NCBI RefSeq assembly: GCF_902506065.1
Contig: NZ_LR732912.1
Span: forward strand, 1,412,718 to 1,476,717
Direction: 5' to 3'
DNA from: Arthrobacter sp. 9V
Lineage (GTDB): Bacteria; Actinomycetota; Actinomycetes; Actinomycetales; Micrococcaceae
Length of the DNA stretch: 64,000 bases
This document shows positions 42,406 to 51,611 of this stretch, in pieces (position 1 is the first letter of the stretch; the number at the start of each line of letters is the position of its first letter). A program made the position numbers and the translations under genes. The notes beneath the pieces are model-generated. The model was not told the origin of the DNA, did not search any database, and was given only the letters and a program-made list of their open reading frames with translations.

Positions 42406-43688
42406 GCGAGAGGTTGCTGCCCGGGGGGAGTGGATGGAAACTGTCCGCCGCTCGGTGGCCAGGAGGTGTTTCCGGTGTTGCCGGGCACAGTGGAAGGTCC
42501 GCCGGGGATGCCTTCAGGATCGGAACCGGTTTCCATTAATCTCATCAATTCAACGTCCAGGCCGTCCCGCCGCATACGAAGGTCCATATAGATCAGGCCG
42601 GATACAGACGCTTGAAAGGCGAACGTCACGGAACCCACCAACGCTGCGATTGCCGTGGAAATCACGGTAGTCAAAATCAAGGTGGAGGTCATCGAATCGG
42701 GGTCCGGATGCGGAGCAACTACACCACCGACTGCGGCAGAGACCAAAGAAACAGGAATTTGGACAATTTGGGCGATGATTCCGACCATGATGGCTACCAC
42801 CAAGGTGATGCCGAAGATGCGCCACCAGTTGTTCTTTGTCAGCTGCCAGGACCGGAGCAGGCCGTCGTAAACGCCGGTCCGTTCCACCACGATCACGGCG
42901 GGGGCCAGCATCAACTTCAGGCCGATCCACAGGAAGGCCACAACCGCTCCCAGACCCAATGGCAGGACGATCAGCAGCGCGGCCGGCCCCATGGCTGTAA
43001 ACAACAAGATCGAAATCCCGATCAGCGCGGCAACGGCGAGCAAGCCACCCAAGGTCAGCAGCGCCGCAACGCCCAGCAGCGGCAGTATGCGGGGGATCGC
43101 AAGCTTCCACATCTGTTTGAAACCTGTCCGCCGGTTGAGCACAGAGCGCGAGACAGGCACCACCAGAACCCCTTGAAGCACGGATCCCAGGAACCCGATC
43201 AACACCGAAACCCCCAGGGTGCCTGCCATGAAGGCCAAGAAGGGGCCCATCGCGTCGGTAAACTCTGCTTCCGAACTGACGGATTCCAAGGACGTCGACA
43301 TCTGGACCATACCCACCGTGACAAGGCCGATCAGGATTGCTCCGAGGGCTTGTACAATCAGCGCGGAGCCAAACATGGAGGCAGCATTGCGGCGGATCGT
43401 CTGGAAAGAGCCGTCAAGGATCTCACCGAACTGCAGCGGCCGAAGGGGAATGACTCCCGGCTTAGGGGGAGCTACGTAGAGAGGTTGACCGTAGGGTGGT
43501 CCTGCTGGCCATCCCGCAGGAGGCTGGCCTGAATGATTGTGTCCGCCGCCCTGCGGCGCAGCCCAACCTTGGGGAGATCCCCATTGCGGTTGACCACCCC
43601 ACTGTGGTTGACCACCCCACTGTGGTTGACCACCCCACTGTGCTTGACCACCCGGCGGCGGATTCTGGCCATGCTCTGGTTGTGACAC
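42402..43688 (-). CDS. Multi-pass membrane protein with Gly/Gln/Pro/Trp N-terminal repeats
   Basis: 428-aa membrane protein and first gene of the DUF58-MoxR operon. The N-terminal ~80 residues are low complexity, with tandem GGQPQW units, before the conserved segment PLRPLQFGEILDGSFQTIRR. Five to six long hydrophobic helices follow, resembling the GPDPase membrane-type family (DUF7847-like). The C-terminus is again Gly/Pro-rich. The GTG at 43688 is supported by GGGGAGGG 4 nt upstream; an in-frame extension to 43778 is not. It is divergent from mtrA. Function unknown. Confidence 0.82.
   Translation of the reverse strand: MSQPEHGQNPPPGGQAQWGGQPQWGGQPQWGGQPQWGSPQGWAAPQGGGHNHSGQPPAGWPAGPPYGQPLYVAPPKPGVIPLRPLQFGEILDGSFQTIRRNAASMFGSALIVQALGAILIGLVTVGMVQMSTSLESVSSEAEFTDAMGPFLAFMAGTLGVSVLIGFLGSVLQGVLVVPVSRSVLNRRTGFKQMWKLAIPRILPLLGVAALLTLGGLLAVAALIGISILLFTAMGPAALLIVLPLGLGAVVAFLWIGLKLMLAPAVIVVERTGVYDGLLRSWQLTKNNWWRIFGITLVVAIMVGIIAQIVQIPVSLVSAAVGGVVAPHPDPDSMTSTLILTTVISTAIAALVGSVTFAFQASVSGLIYMDLRMRRDGLDVELMRLMETGSDPEGIPGGPSTVPGNTGNTSWPPSGGQFPSTPPGQQPLA
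43575..43647 (-). repeat. 18-bp tandem repeat inside the membrane-protein gene
   Basis: Four copies with an 18-bp period around GTTGACCACCCCACTGTG (plus strand) encode GGQPQW units. The period is a multiple of three and the units are nearly identical at DNA level, so length variation by slippage is likely. Confidence 0.8.
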
Positions 43689-43912
43689 GTTTCCCTCCCC
43701 ATAAGATCCGGCCCGCCGACTCCCGACGTCCCCCAAACGGACCTTCGCACCCAGCCTATAGTCCCGCCGTCGTCCCACATAGCACTGCTGCCCAAACGTC
43801 CCTCGCGGGGGTAGTGAGTGATGGGTGCAGTACGGTGGAAGTGCTCCGCGGGCGCCATGCCGTGCGCCGCGCCCAACGGGACAAAGACTTGGCGATAAGG
43901 GAATATATAACT

Positions 43913-44587
43913 ATGAAGGCACGCATTCTGGTAGTTGACGACGACGAAGCACTTGCAGAGATGATTGGCATCGTCCTGCGCAATGATGGCTTCGAGCCGG
44001 TGTTCTGCGCAGACGGCGGCCAAGCTTTGGAGGTCTTCCGCTCCTCGAAGCCGGACCTCGTGCTCCTGGACCTGATGCTCCCGGGCTCGGACGGGATTGA
44101 GGTGTGCCGGCAAATCCGCGGCGAATCGGACGTACCCATCGTCATGCTCACTGCGAAGTCTGACACTTCGGACGTGGTCCGCGGTCTTGAATCCGGCGCA
44201 GATGATTATGTGCCCAAACCCTTCAAGCCTGCTGAACTTGTAGCGCGGGTCCGCGCACGGCTTCGGCCCGGTGACCAGAAGGCCCCTGAAACCCTGCGTA
44301 TTGCAGACGTCACCATCGACGTCGCAGGTCACTTGGTGACCCGGGGCGGAGAACGGATCTCGTTGACGCCCCTTGAATTTGATCTTCTGGTCGCTTTGGC
44401 ACGGAAGCCGTGGCAGGTGTTCACACGCGAACTTCTGCTCGAACAGGTGTGGGGATACCGCCACGCCGCTGACACGCGACTGGTCAATGTCCACGTCCAG
44501 CGGCTGCGCTCCAAAATTGAACGCGATCCCGAAGCGCCCGAGGTCGTTTTGACGGTGCGTGGTGTCGGATATAAAGCAGGTTCCTGA
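43913..44587 (+). CDS. mtrA: Response regulator MtrA
   Basis: 224-aa OmpR-family response regulator. The receiver domain has the acidic pocket VDDDEA, the phosphorylation site in DLVLLDLMLPGSDG and the Lys of YVPKPFKPAEL. The winged-helix output domain contains LTPLEFDLLVALARKPWQVF and the C-terminal [12 protein letters not shown]. MtrA controls cell-wall, division and osmotic-stress genes in Actinobacteria. The ATG at 43913 gives the canonical start KARILVVDDD. mtrB overlaps its end. Confidence 0.96.
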   Translation: MKARILVVDDDEALAEMIGIVLRNDGFEPVFCADGGQALEVFRSSKPDLVLLDLMLPGSDGIEVCRQIRGESDVPIVMLTAKSDTSDVVRGLESGADDYVPKPFKPAELVARVRARLRPGDQKAPETLRIADVTIDVAGHLVTRGGERISLTPLEFDLLVALARKPWQVFTRELLLEQVWGYRHAADTRLVNVHVQRLRSKIERDPEAPEVVLTVRGVGYKAGS

Positions 44588-46568
44588 GTCCCCGGTCGGC
44601 AAGACCGGCACGGAGGGCGGAGGCCCGGCGACCAACAATCCCGGTCCGGCCGGTGTCCATCAAGTGACCCCGGCACCGTCAGAGTCCCCGAAAGCTTCCG
44701 CTGAGCACCAGGAAGCGTCGCCGGAGCATCCTGTCACGCCAGATACGCTGCCCGGCAGGAACGTCCGGAGTCTCTCCTGGTTCCTTTCCAGGGCGCGGAT
44801 CTGGACACGCCGCGGCCTGATCCTGGTTCTTCGTGTTTCGCGGCTGGTTTCTCTTGGCGTGCGACAGATCCGGCCGGGCCTGCGCTTCGTTTGGCGTTCA
44901 CTCCTGCGCCGCTGGCGCCGGTCTTTGGAGTTCCGAACGGTCCTGACCACATTGCTGCTGGCGGTGACCTCGTTTGCGATTGTGGGCGCATACCTGTCCA
45001 ACCAAATTGCCAACAACCTCTTTCAGGAGCGGCTGGCCCAGGCGGAATCCGAGTCACGCTTCAACGTCAAGCAGGTCCAGGACACGTTCGACGGCGCCCA
45101 GGTCACCGATCAGTCAAGTGTCATCACCTTGGTCTATGACACCTTGACTGCCGTGGAAGGCCGTGGCTCGGTCATCCAGCGCAGGTATGTCTTCGAAGCG
45201 GCTCCGGAACAAACAAAACCCCGCAACCGCTGGGTTGAGTCGCGCGCTTCGGACCAGCTGACCGTTCGAGTGATTCCCCCCGAGTTGCGAAAGGCCGTGC
45301 AAAGCGGCGGTAAACAGCAGTTCTGGGCCTCGACACAGTTCCCCGTGGGAAATGAGGACAGACCCGGTATCGCCGTGGGAAATATGGTCACGTTCAATGG
45401 AACGGCCTACGAGTTGTACCTGATTTACGATCTCAATACCGCTCAACAAACACTGGACGAGATCCAGAATGTGCTGTGGGCGGGCGGGGCGGCCCTGGTC
45501 CTCATGATCGGTGCCATTGCCTGGTACGTGACCCGCAATGTTGTCAGTCCGGTCAGCCACGCTGCCGTGGTGTCTGAAAAGCTCGCTGCCGGCCAATTGC
45601 AGGAACGCATGGTGGTCAAGGGGGAAGACGAAGTCGCGAGGTTGGGCGCGTCCTTCAACCACATGGCCGCAAGCCTCCAGGAACAGATCACCCAGTTGGC
45701 CACCTTGTCGCAGATGCAACAACGCTTTGTTTCCGATGTGTCCCATGAACTGCGTACCCCGCTCACAACGGTACGCATGGCTGCTGAGGTCCTGTTCGAT
45801 GCCCGTGAAGATTTCGACCCCATGAACAAGAGGTCCGCAGAGTTGCTCTACCACCAGGTTGAGCGCTTTCAGTCCCTCCTTTCAGACTTGCTGGAGATTT
45901 CACGCTTTGACGCCGGTGCCGCCGTTCTTGACGCGGAACCACAGGACATCTTCCAAGTGGTCTCCCATGTCATGGAAGGCGCTGCTCCGGTAGCCGCGGA
46001 GTACGGCTCGGAAGTGCGGCTGAATGCGCGCCAGAAGAGCATCATCGTGGAGATGGATTCCCGCAGGATTGACCGCATTCTCCGTAACTTGTTGCTCAAC
46101 GCCCTGGAACACGGCGAGGGGAAACCAATTCATATTTCCGTTGCGGCCAACCATGATGCAGTTGCAGTGTCCGTGCGGGACCACGGCATCGGAATGACCC
46201 AGACCGAGGCAGCCAGAGTCTTCGACCGTTTTTGGCGGGCAGATCCTGCACGTGCCCGCACCACCGGGGGCAGCGGCCTGGGTCTTTCCATCGCTGCTGA
46301 GGACACCAAGCTTCACAACGGCTGGCTGCAGGCATGGGGACGAAAAGGGTCCGGCTCGAACTTCCGCTTGACGCTTCCACTGCGGCAAGGCGGCACCATT
46401 GTGAAGTCTCCGCTTCAGCTCGAACCTGCGGACATCGAATTTCCCGGATCAGCAAGCGAACGGCAGATGCTCGTGCTGGGCCCGGAATCCGGAAGCACTC
46501 TGCCCCGGCCCCAAACCCTCGGCGGGCAAGCCGTGCCTGGCGACGACGCAGCGAGGGGTAGCTCGTGA
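44559..46568 (+). CDS. mtrB: Sensor histidine kinase MtrB
   Basis: 669-aa membrane sensor kinase. A Pro/Glu-rich N-terminal tail precedes transmembrane helix 1 ([19 protein letters not shown]). An extracytoplasmic domain of about 150 residues, helix 2 ([15 protein letters not shown]), a HAMP domain, the HisKA motif [20 protein letters not shown] and an HATPase_c domain ([39 protein letters not shown]) follow. It phosphorylates MtrA. The start is unclear; GTG at 44559 overlaps mtrA by 29 bp and has no strong ribosome site. lpqB starts inside its final codons (GTGA overlap). Confidence 0.94.
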   Translation: MVSDIKQVPESPVGKTGTEGGGPATNNPGPAGVHQVTPAPSESPKASAEHQEASPEHPVTPDTLPGRNVRSLSWFLSRARIWTRRGLILVLRVSRLVSLGVRQIRPGLRFVWRSLLRRWRRSLEFRTVLTTLLLAVTSFAIVGAYLSNQIANNLFQERLAQAESESRFNVKQVQDTFDGAQVTDQSSVITLVYDTLTAVEGRGSVIQRRYVFEAAPEQTKPRNRWVESRASDQLTVRVIPPELRKAVQSGGKQQFWASTQFPVGNEDRPGIAVGNMVTFNGTAYELYLIYDLNTAQQTLDEIQNVLWAGGAALVLMIGAIAWYVTRNVVSPVSHAAVVSEKLAAGQLQERMVVKGEDEVARLGASFNHMAASLQEQITQLATLSQMQQRFVSDVSHELRTPLTTVRMAAEVLFDAREDFDPMNKRSAELLYHQVERFQSLLSDLLEISRFDAGAAVLDAEPQDIFQVVSHVMEGAAPVAAEYGSEVRLNARQKSIIVEMDSRRIDRILRNLLLNALEHGEGKPIHISVAANHDAVAVSVRDHGIGMTQTEAARVFDRFWRADPARARTTGGSGLGLSIAAEDTKLHNGWLQAWGRKGSGSNFRLTLPLRQGGTIVKSPLQLEPADIEFPGSASERQMLVLGPESGSTLPRPQTLGGQAVPGDDAARGSS

Positions 46569-48283
46569 GACCGCTGAGTTCAGGGCGCAGGAGGGCAGTG
46601 GTCGCGCTGTTTACTGTGCTGATGGTCCTGCTGGCATCCTGCGCACAAATTCCCCGCTCCGGGCCGGTCGGCAAGAGCAAAGACGAAGGCGCCGGCAACC
46701 CCAATGCACCTGTCTTTTTCCCTGCTGCTCCGCGGGCAGGTTCCAGTCCCGAGACTGTGATCGAGGATTTCTACATGGCCGGCAGCGGTTATGAGGATGA
46801 CTACCCGGTGGCCCGGCAGTACCTGACGCAAGCGCAGTCCGTGACGTGGAAGCCGGACAAGCGGGCCCTGGTGTTTCGAGAGGCACACGTGGTTAAAGCA
46901 GCGGGGGAGAACGAGTACCTCTATGAACTCGACCTCGCATATTCAGTGGACGCCGATGGTGTGGCAACCCAGTTTCCTCCCGGCACCAAGGAAACCATTC
47001 CCATAACGCTCGAGCAGGTGGAGGGAGAATGGCGGATTTCCAAGGTGCCTGATGGCACGGCCATCCCGGAGGAAACCTTCAAGGTGATCTATGGGGCCAA
47101 TCCCATCTACTTCTATGACCCGACGTTTACCTACGCGGTACCGGACTACCGGTGGTTCATTAAGAAGAACACCGTCAAGTCCATGACCAGTGCTTTGCTT
47201 GCCGGCCCGGCCCCGTATCTGAGAGGGGCAGTAGTCAGTGCCTTCCCCTCCGGGATGAAACTCGCCCGGGAATCGGTGCCGGTTGTCTCCGGTGCGGCGC
47301 AAGTTGACCTCTCTGCCAAGGAACTTTTTGACGCCTCCGCCGAGGACCGCCAGAGGATGCAAAACCAGTTGGCTTTGACTTTCCGTAGTCAGCCGGATGT
47401 CATCAACGTTCAGCTCCGCGCTGATCAGGATCTGGTACGCGTTGAAGACAACGGGACTGTTCTGCCTCCGGTGCTGGACAAAAGTGTCCCGGCCCGCCAG
47501 ATCGCTGTGAACAACGGCGATCTGGTGCGCTACGAGAACAACAGGGTCACGCCGCTGCCGGACATAGCGTCGGTTGCCGGTCTCGGTCCGCATTCGCCCG
47601 CAGAGTCGCCGGTCTCCCAGACTGCTGCTTTTCTTAATGGGGACAAAACCACTCTTTACTCCATCGAACCGGGGCAGGCCCCGCGGCAACTTACCACCAG
47701 AAGCACTCTCACCGGTCCCTCCTTCAGCCCGCACGATTGGGTGTGGACAGCGGGCCCTGGTGCCACCGGTGTTGCCGAAGTGGTGGCTTACAAGCCCACA
47801 GGCATAGCTGCCGGTGCCGCAATTCCCAGCGTCACCATGACGCCGGCCTGGCTCACCGGACGAACGGTGAAGGACTTCAGGGTTTCCCGCGAAGGAACAA
47901 GGGCGCTTGTGATTTCCGAGGCAAACGGTAAGTCCGCCGTGCAGATTACGGGCATAGTCCGGAACCCGGACGGTGTTCCAAAGGACCTCACTGCTCCTAT
48001 CACCCTGCTCAGCAACAGTGCCGCTGACCAAGGCGCGTGGGTCAACGGGTCGACGGTAGCTGTAATGTCCGGCTCGGCTACTGCAACGGTGGTTCCGGAG
48101 CTCTTGTCGCTGGCATCGGGTGAACCGCAGCAACTGGCACCCTGGGACGGACTAACCAGCCTCAGCGTCGGAAACGGTGCCGAGCAAATTTACGGACAGT
48201 CGGCTGCCGGTATTTTCCAACGAGTTGGAAATGGCTGGGAGCTCCAGCTGAAAGGACCTACCGAGCCGGCATTCCCGGGCTGA
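46565..48283 (+). CDS. lpqB: LpqB lipoprotein, MtrB partner
   Basis: 572-aa lipoprotein with signal peptide and lipobox VLLASC (Cys26). A GerMN-type domain in the N-terminal half is followed by a C-terminal beta-propeller. LpqB binds the MtrB sensor domain and tunes MtrA phosphorylation in mycobacteria, so it acts on the outer face of the membrane. The GTG overlaps the mtrB stop, completing the mtrA-mtrB-lpqB operon. Confidence 0.95.
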   Translation: MRPLSSGRRRAVVALFTVLMVLLASCAQIPRSGPVGKSKDEGAGNPNAPVFFPAAPRAGSSPETVIEDFYMAGSGYEDDYPVARQYLTQAQSVTWKPDKRALVFREAHVVKAAGENEYLYELDLAYSVDADGVATQFPPGTKETIPITLEQVEGEWRISKVPDGTAIPEETFKVIYGANPIYFYDPTFTYAVPDYRWFIKKNTVKSMTSALLAGPAPYLRGAVVSAFPSGMKLARESVPVVSGAAQVDLSAKELFDASAEDRQRMQNQLALTFRSQPDVINVQLRADQDLVRVEDNGTVLPPVLDKSVPARQIAVNNGDLVRYENNRVTPLPDIASVAGLGPHSPAESPVSQTAAFLNGDKTTLYSIEPGQAPRQLTTRSTLTGPSFSPHDWVWTAGPGATGVAEVVAYKPTGIAAGAAIPSVTMTPAWLTGRTVKDFRVSREGTRALVISEANGKSAVQITGIVRNPDGVPKDLTAPITLLSNSAADQGAWVNGSTVAVMSGSATATVVPELLSLASGEPQQLAPWDGLTSLSVGNGAEQIYGQSAAGIFQRVGNGWELQLKGPTEPAFPG

Positions 48284-48325
48284 CTTCCCGGGAACGGGCC
48301 TGCTTCACTTATCCACATGTCGGGC

Positions 48326-48352
48326 TACAGGCCCTCCCGGGGTAGGGCCTGC
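48326..48352 (+). terminator. Possible weak hairpin terminator after lpqB
   Basis: CAGGCCCT pairs with AGGGCCTG across an 8-nt loop. No U tract follows, so this may be only a partial stop before the ComF-like gene. Confidence 0.35.
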
Positions 48353-48438
48353 ACGTTCAGACTGGGAGGGTGACCTCCTTTTTCCTTGACCTGTGGCTCA
48401 TTAGCCATCACTTGCGCCGATTCGATCCCGACTTGAAC

Positions 48439-49350
48439 ATGCCCCAACATGTTGGCGCGCGTCGTCGTGGTCCGGACCCCCGAAGAACAGGCAGGATAAT
48501 CGCCACGCTGCAGGGCACCCTGGTTGATCTGCTGGCCGTGCTCATCCCTATGGACTGTGTCTCCTGCGGGAGGGAAGATGCAGTGCTTTGCGACAGTTGC
48601 GCAAGGAGGGTCCGTCAGCTGTGCAAGCAGCCGTTCCGGGCCGAACTGGAATCGCCCGCGTTGCTTGATGTCGATGGAAAAGCAAAGATCGGGGTGGTGG
48701 CGGCGGGGCCGTACCGGGATGAGCTGGCCCGGAGCCTCCTCGCCTTTAAACACCATGGGCAGTGGCGTCTTGCCGCTGTCCTGGCTCCCTGCCTAAGCAA
48801 AGCCGTGAAGACCGCCATTGGTGGCCGCTCCGGCTACTGCCTGGTTCCCGTCCCCAGCAGCGGCAAGGCTTACCGCAAGCGAGGCTTCAGCCCTGTACAT
48901 CTCCTGCTGTTTTTCATTCGCATGCGCCGGATGCTGCCCCTATGTCCAATTCTTGACGTGCTGCGTAAATCAGGGGAGCCGCCGGCACTCATGGCTGGCC
49001 CCGACGCTATCCGACAGGTGACTGGCCGGCTTATTGACGAGGTCTCCGGACATGCGGCCGTGGAGCACGGAGGTGGAGGTCAAAAGGGCTTGGGAAGGGG
49101 TGAACGTGCCCGCCGGGTCAGAGGATCCATGAGACTACGGCGCGGACGAACCGGCGAGTTGAAGGGCCGGAAGTGCATTCTTGTTGATGATGTCCTAACC
49201 ACCGGCGCGACGCTCGCTGAAGCAGCACGGGCGGTCACGGCAGCCGGAGGCGTGGTCTCCGGCGCTGTTGTGCTCGCAGCCACGAGGCCACCAGCCTACG
49301 CTTCCATCGCTGCCGTGGACGACCCCGCATCAGTCATTAAGACTCAATGA
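48439..49350 (+). CDS. ComF family phosphoribosyltransferase-like protein
   Basis: 303-aa ComF-type protein. A four-cysteine zinc finger (CVSCGREDAVLCDSCARR) lies near residue 40, and a phosphoribosyltransferase domain ends with the PRPP loop CILVDDVLTTGATLAEA. In other bacteria ComF proteins support DNA uptake and recombination. The ATG at 48439 is a guess; a GTG at 48370 would add 23 residues, but neither has a good ribosome site. It follows lpqB, as in many Actinobacteria. Confidence 0.85.
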   Translation: MPQHVGARRRGPDPRRTGRIIATLQGTLVDLLAVLIPMDCVSCGREDAVLCDSCARRVRQLCKQPFRAELESPALLDVDGKAKIGVVAAGPYRDELARSLLAFKHHGQWRLAAVLAPCLSKAVKTAIGGRSGYCLVPVPSSGKAYRKRGFSPVHLLLFFIRMRRMLPLCPILDVLRKSGEPPALMAGPDAIRQVTGRLIDEVSGHAAVEHGGGGQKGLGRGERARRVRGSMRLRRGRTGELKGRKCILVDDVLTTGATLAEAARAVTAAGGVVSGAVVLAATRPPAYASIAAVDDPASVIKTQ

Positions 49351-49521
49351 AAAAATAAGTGGCTAAAGGATGAATAACCGGTGGCGATGAACTAACGTCG
49401 GTTGTGGGTACCAAGAAAAAGATGTACCTGTCGATAGCGGCTCGGAAAGGGGCTCGACTGTCCGTCAGACAAGCCCCCAACAGCGCCGTTGTCGTGTCAC
49501 CTGAGTTATTTGGAGGGCACC

Positions 49522-50250
49522 ATGGAGTTCATGATCAGCGGACGAAATCTGACAGTTTCTGACCGCTTTCGCGAATATGCCGGCGAAAAAATCTCAAAGA
49601 TTGAATCGCTGGGGGATAAGGTCCAGCGGGTTGACGCAAAGGTTTCCAAGGAAACCAATCCAAGGCAGACGCCTGGCGAGCTCACCGTAGAAGTGACTGT
49701 CCTGGGCAGGGGCCCTGTTATCCGTGCCGAGGCCACAGCCGCTGACAAGTTTGCTGCCTTCGATCTCGCGTACAACAAGCTGCTTGAGAGGCTTCGTCGG
49801 GCGAAGGACCGTAAAAAGGTGCACCACGGCCGCCACACGCCAAAGGCTGTGCGGGAAGCTACGGCAACACTTGAGCCAGCCAGCGCGAGTGAGCCGCTGT
49901 ACGTCGAGGCGAGCAATCACCACGAGTCCGCACCGGCGCTCGATGAGCGGTCTCCGTACGATATTGAGAACGACATTCCGGCAGGCGACTCACCTGTGCT
50001 GATCCGCCGGAAAGTTTTCCCTGCCGCATCGCTGACCCTCGATGACGCTGTGGACAACATGGAGCTTGTCGGACACAATTTCTATTTGTTCCTGGACAAG
50101 GAAACGAACGCGCCTTCGGTTGTATACCGGCGCAGTGGCTGGACTTATGGTGTGATTACCCTCGACTCCACCTGCGAGCCCGGCGAGGAAGCCGTGGAAG
50201 AGAAGATCCACGCCTACCGCTCTGATGATCAGGCGGCCACCGCCAAGTAA
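49522..50250 (+). CDS. hpf: Long-form ribosome hibernation promoting factor
   Basis: 242-aa long HPF/RaiA protein that binds the decoding region of 30S subunits and dimerises 70S ribosomes into inactive 100S particles in stationary phase. The N-terminal domain (MEFMISGRNLTVSDRFREYA to about 110) is the ribosome-binding domain; the C-terminal domain (SPVLIRRKVFPAASLTLDDA to YRRSGWTYGVITL) is the dimerisation domain. The ATG at 49522 has GGAGGG 4 nt upstream, which excludes the in-frame start at 49489. Confidence 0.95.
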   Translation: MEFMISGRNLTVSDRFREYAGEKISKIESLGDKVQRVDAKVSKETNPRQTPGELTVEVTVLGRGPVIRAEATAADKFAAFDLAYNKLLERLRRAKDRKKVHHGRHTPKAVREATATLEPASASEPLYVEASNHHESAPALDERSPYDIENDIPAGDSPVLIRRKVFPAASLTLDDAVDNMELVGHNFYLFLDKETNAPSVVYRRSGWTYGVITLDSTCEPGEEAVEEKIHAYRSDDQAATAK

Positions 50251-50279
50251 AGCTTCACCATAGCCACGAAGGGACTTCA

Positions 50280-51569
50280 ATGACCGCTTCGCTGAGCCTT
50301 TCACAGGCACGGCGGATCGCATTGGCAGCTCAAGGATTGGCAAAAGCCCGGCCCGCAGGCCCCGTGACTTCACGGGCTGTGGGCCGGACCTTTGCCCGGC
50401 TCCAGCTCGTCCAGATCGATTCTGTCAACGTTGTGGCCCGCAGCCACTATCTCCCGTTCTTTTCCCGGCTGGGCAACTATGATCCCCTCATCCTTCAATC
50501 GATGGCCAGCCGCAAACCGCGCAAAATGATGGAGTACTGGGCACACGAGGCCAGCTTTATCCGCCCCGAACACTTCCACGATCTGCTCATATGGCAAAAG
50601 CGGGCCTGGGTCGGAGCGGGGCGGCTTGATCCCGCCGTACGGCAGGACATGGAAGACCGTATCCTGATGGCCCTCACTGCAGGACCACCCATGACAGCAT
50701 CCGAGCTGACTGCAGAGCTCGGCCATGAAGAGGACCCGGAGCGGGACAACTGGGGCTGGAACTGGAACATCGTCAAGCGGGTCCTGGAGCATCTCTTCGA
50801 GGAAGGCAGGATTTCCGCGGCTTCCAGGACTTCGCAATTCGAACGAAAGTACACCCTCATCTCACGGGTTGTTCCAGACGCCCAACCGATCGACGTCGAT
50901 GCTGAAGCGTCCCTTGACCGTCTGATGGATGCAGCCGCACAAGCCCACGGCATTGGCACGGTGCGGTGCTTCTCCGACTACTTCCGTACCCCCTTGAAAG
51001 CGGGTGCAGCATCAGTGCAACGCCTGGTCCGTGCGGGCCGCCTTGAACGCGTAAAGGTTCGCGGATGGGACAGGGAAACCTTCCAGCATGTAGCCGCCAC
51101 TCTGCCGCGGAAGGCCACAGGCCGCGCACTTCTCAGCCCCTTTGATTCCCTGGTCTTCGAAAGGCGGAGGCTGGAAGAGTTGTTCGGATTCCACTACCGG
51201 ATTGAGATCTACACGCCTGCTGCCAAACGGCGTTTCGGTTACTACGTCCTGCCGTTCCTGCTCGGGGAAGCAATCGTTGCCAGAGTGGATTTGAAGGCGG
51301 ACCGGGCATCCCGTCAGCTTCTGGTGCGCTCCGCTTTTGGTGAGCTGAACGCGCCGGCGGATACCGCCGTCGAGCTTGCCGCGGAACTCAGGCTCATGGC
51401 TACCTGGCTTGGCCTTCAAGAAGTGGTGGTCTGGCCGGTAGGGGACCTCGCCCGGGCGGTGTCCGAGGCCTTGGCAAAAGATGGTGTTGTCCCGGGAGAG
51501 CAGCTCCAGTCGGACAGTCCGCTCAGAGGTGAACCCGGCAACGTGGCGCTGGTCTCTCCCGTAGACTGA
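50280..51569 (+). CDS. YcaQ/AlkX-like winged-helix DNA glycosylase family protein
   Basis: 429-aa protein of the YcaQ superfamily (HTH_42). The conserved catalytic QxD motif appears as QIDSVNVVARSHYLPFFSR near residue 43, and the middle segment MMEYWAHEASF is typical. E. coli YcaQ unhooks interstrand DNA crosslinks, so a DNA repair role is likely. It begins 29 bp after hpf and ends 42 bp before secA, so it may be in the same transcript. Confidence 0.9.
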   Translation: MTASLSLSQARRIALAAQGLAKARPAGPVTSRAVGRTFARLQLVQIDSVNVVARSHYLPFFSRLGNYDPLILQSMASRKPRKMMEYWAHEASFIRPEHFHDLLIWQKRAWVGAGRLDPAVRQDMEDRILMALTAGPPMTASELTAELGHEEDPERDNWGWNWNIVKRVLEHLFEEGRISAASRTSQFERKYTLISRVVPDAQPIDVDAEASLDRLMDAAAQAHGIGTVRCFSDYFRTPLKAGAASVQRLVRAGRLERVKVRGWDRETFQHVAATLPRKATGRALLSPFDSLVFERRRLEELFGFHYRIEIYTPAAKRRFGYYVLPFLLGEAIVARVDLKADRASRQLLVRSAFGELNAPADTAVELAAELRLMATWLGLQEVVVWPVGDLARAVSEALAKDGVVPGEQLQSDSPLRGEPGNVALVSPVD

Positions 51570-51611
51570 AACAGCCAGAATTCGGCAGCATGAGACTGGG
51601 AGCAATTTCAC

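Noticed and set aside
43496..43912. Upstream extension of mtrA
   Set aside because: The in-frame region overlaps the 5' end of the divergent membrane-protein gene and encodes Pro/His-rich repeats from its opposite strand; MtrA starts canonically at 43913.
49351..49521. Possible small RNA or riboswitch before hpf
   Set aside because: Only a short GGTAC/GTACC dyad is visible; no known riboswitch consensus or terminator structure is seen.
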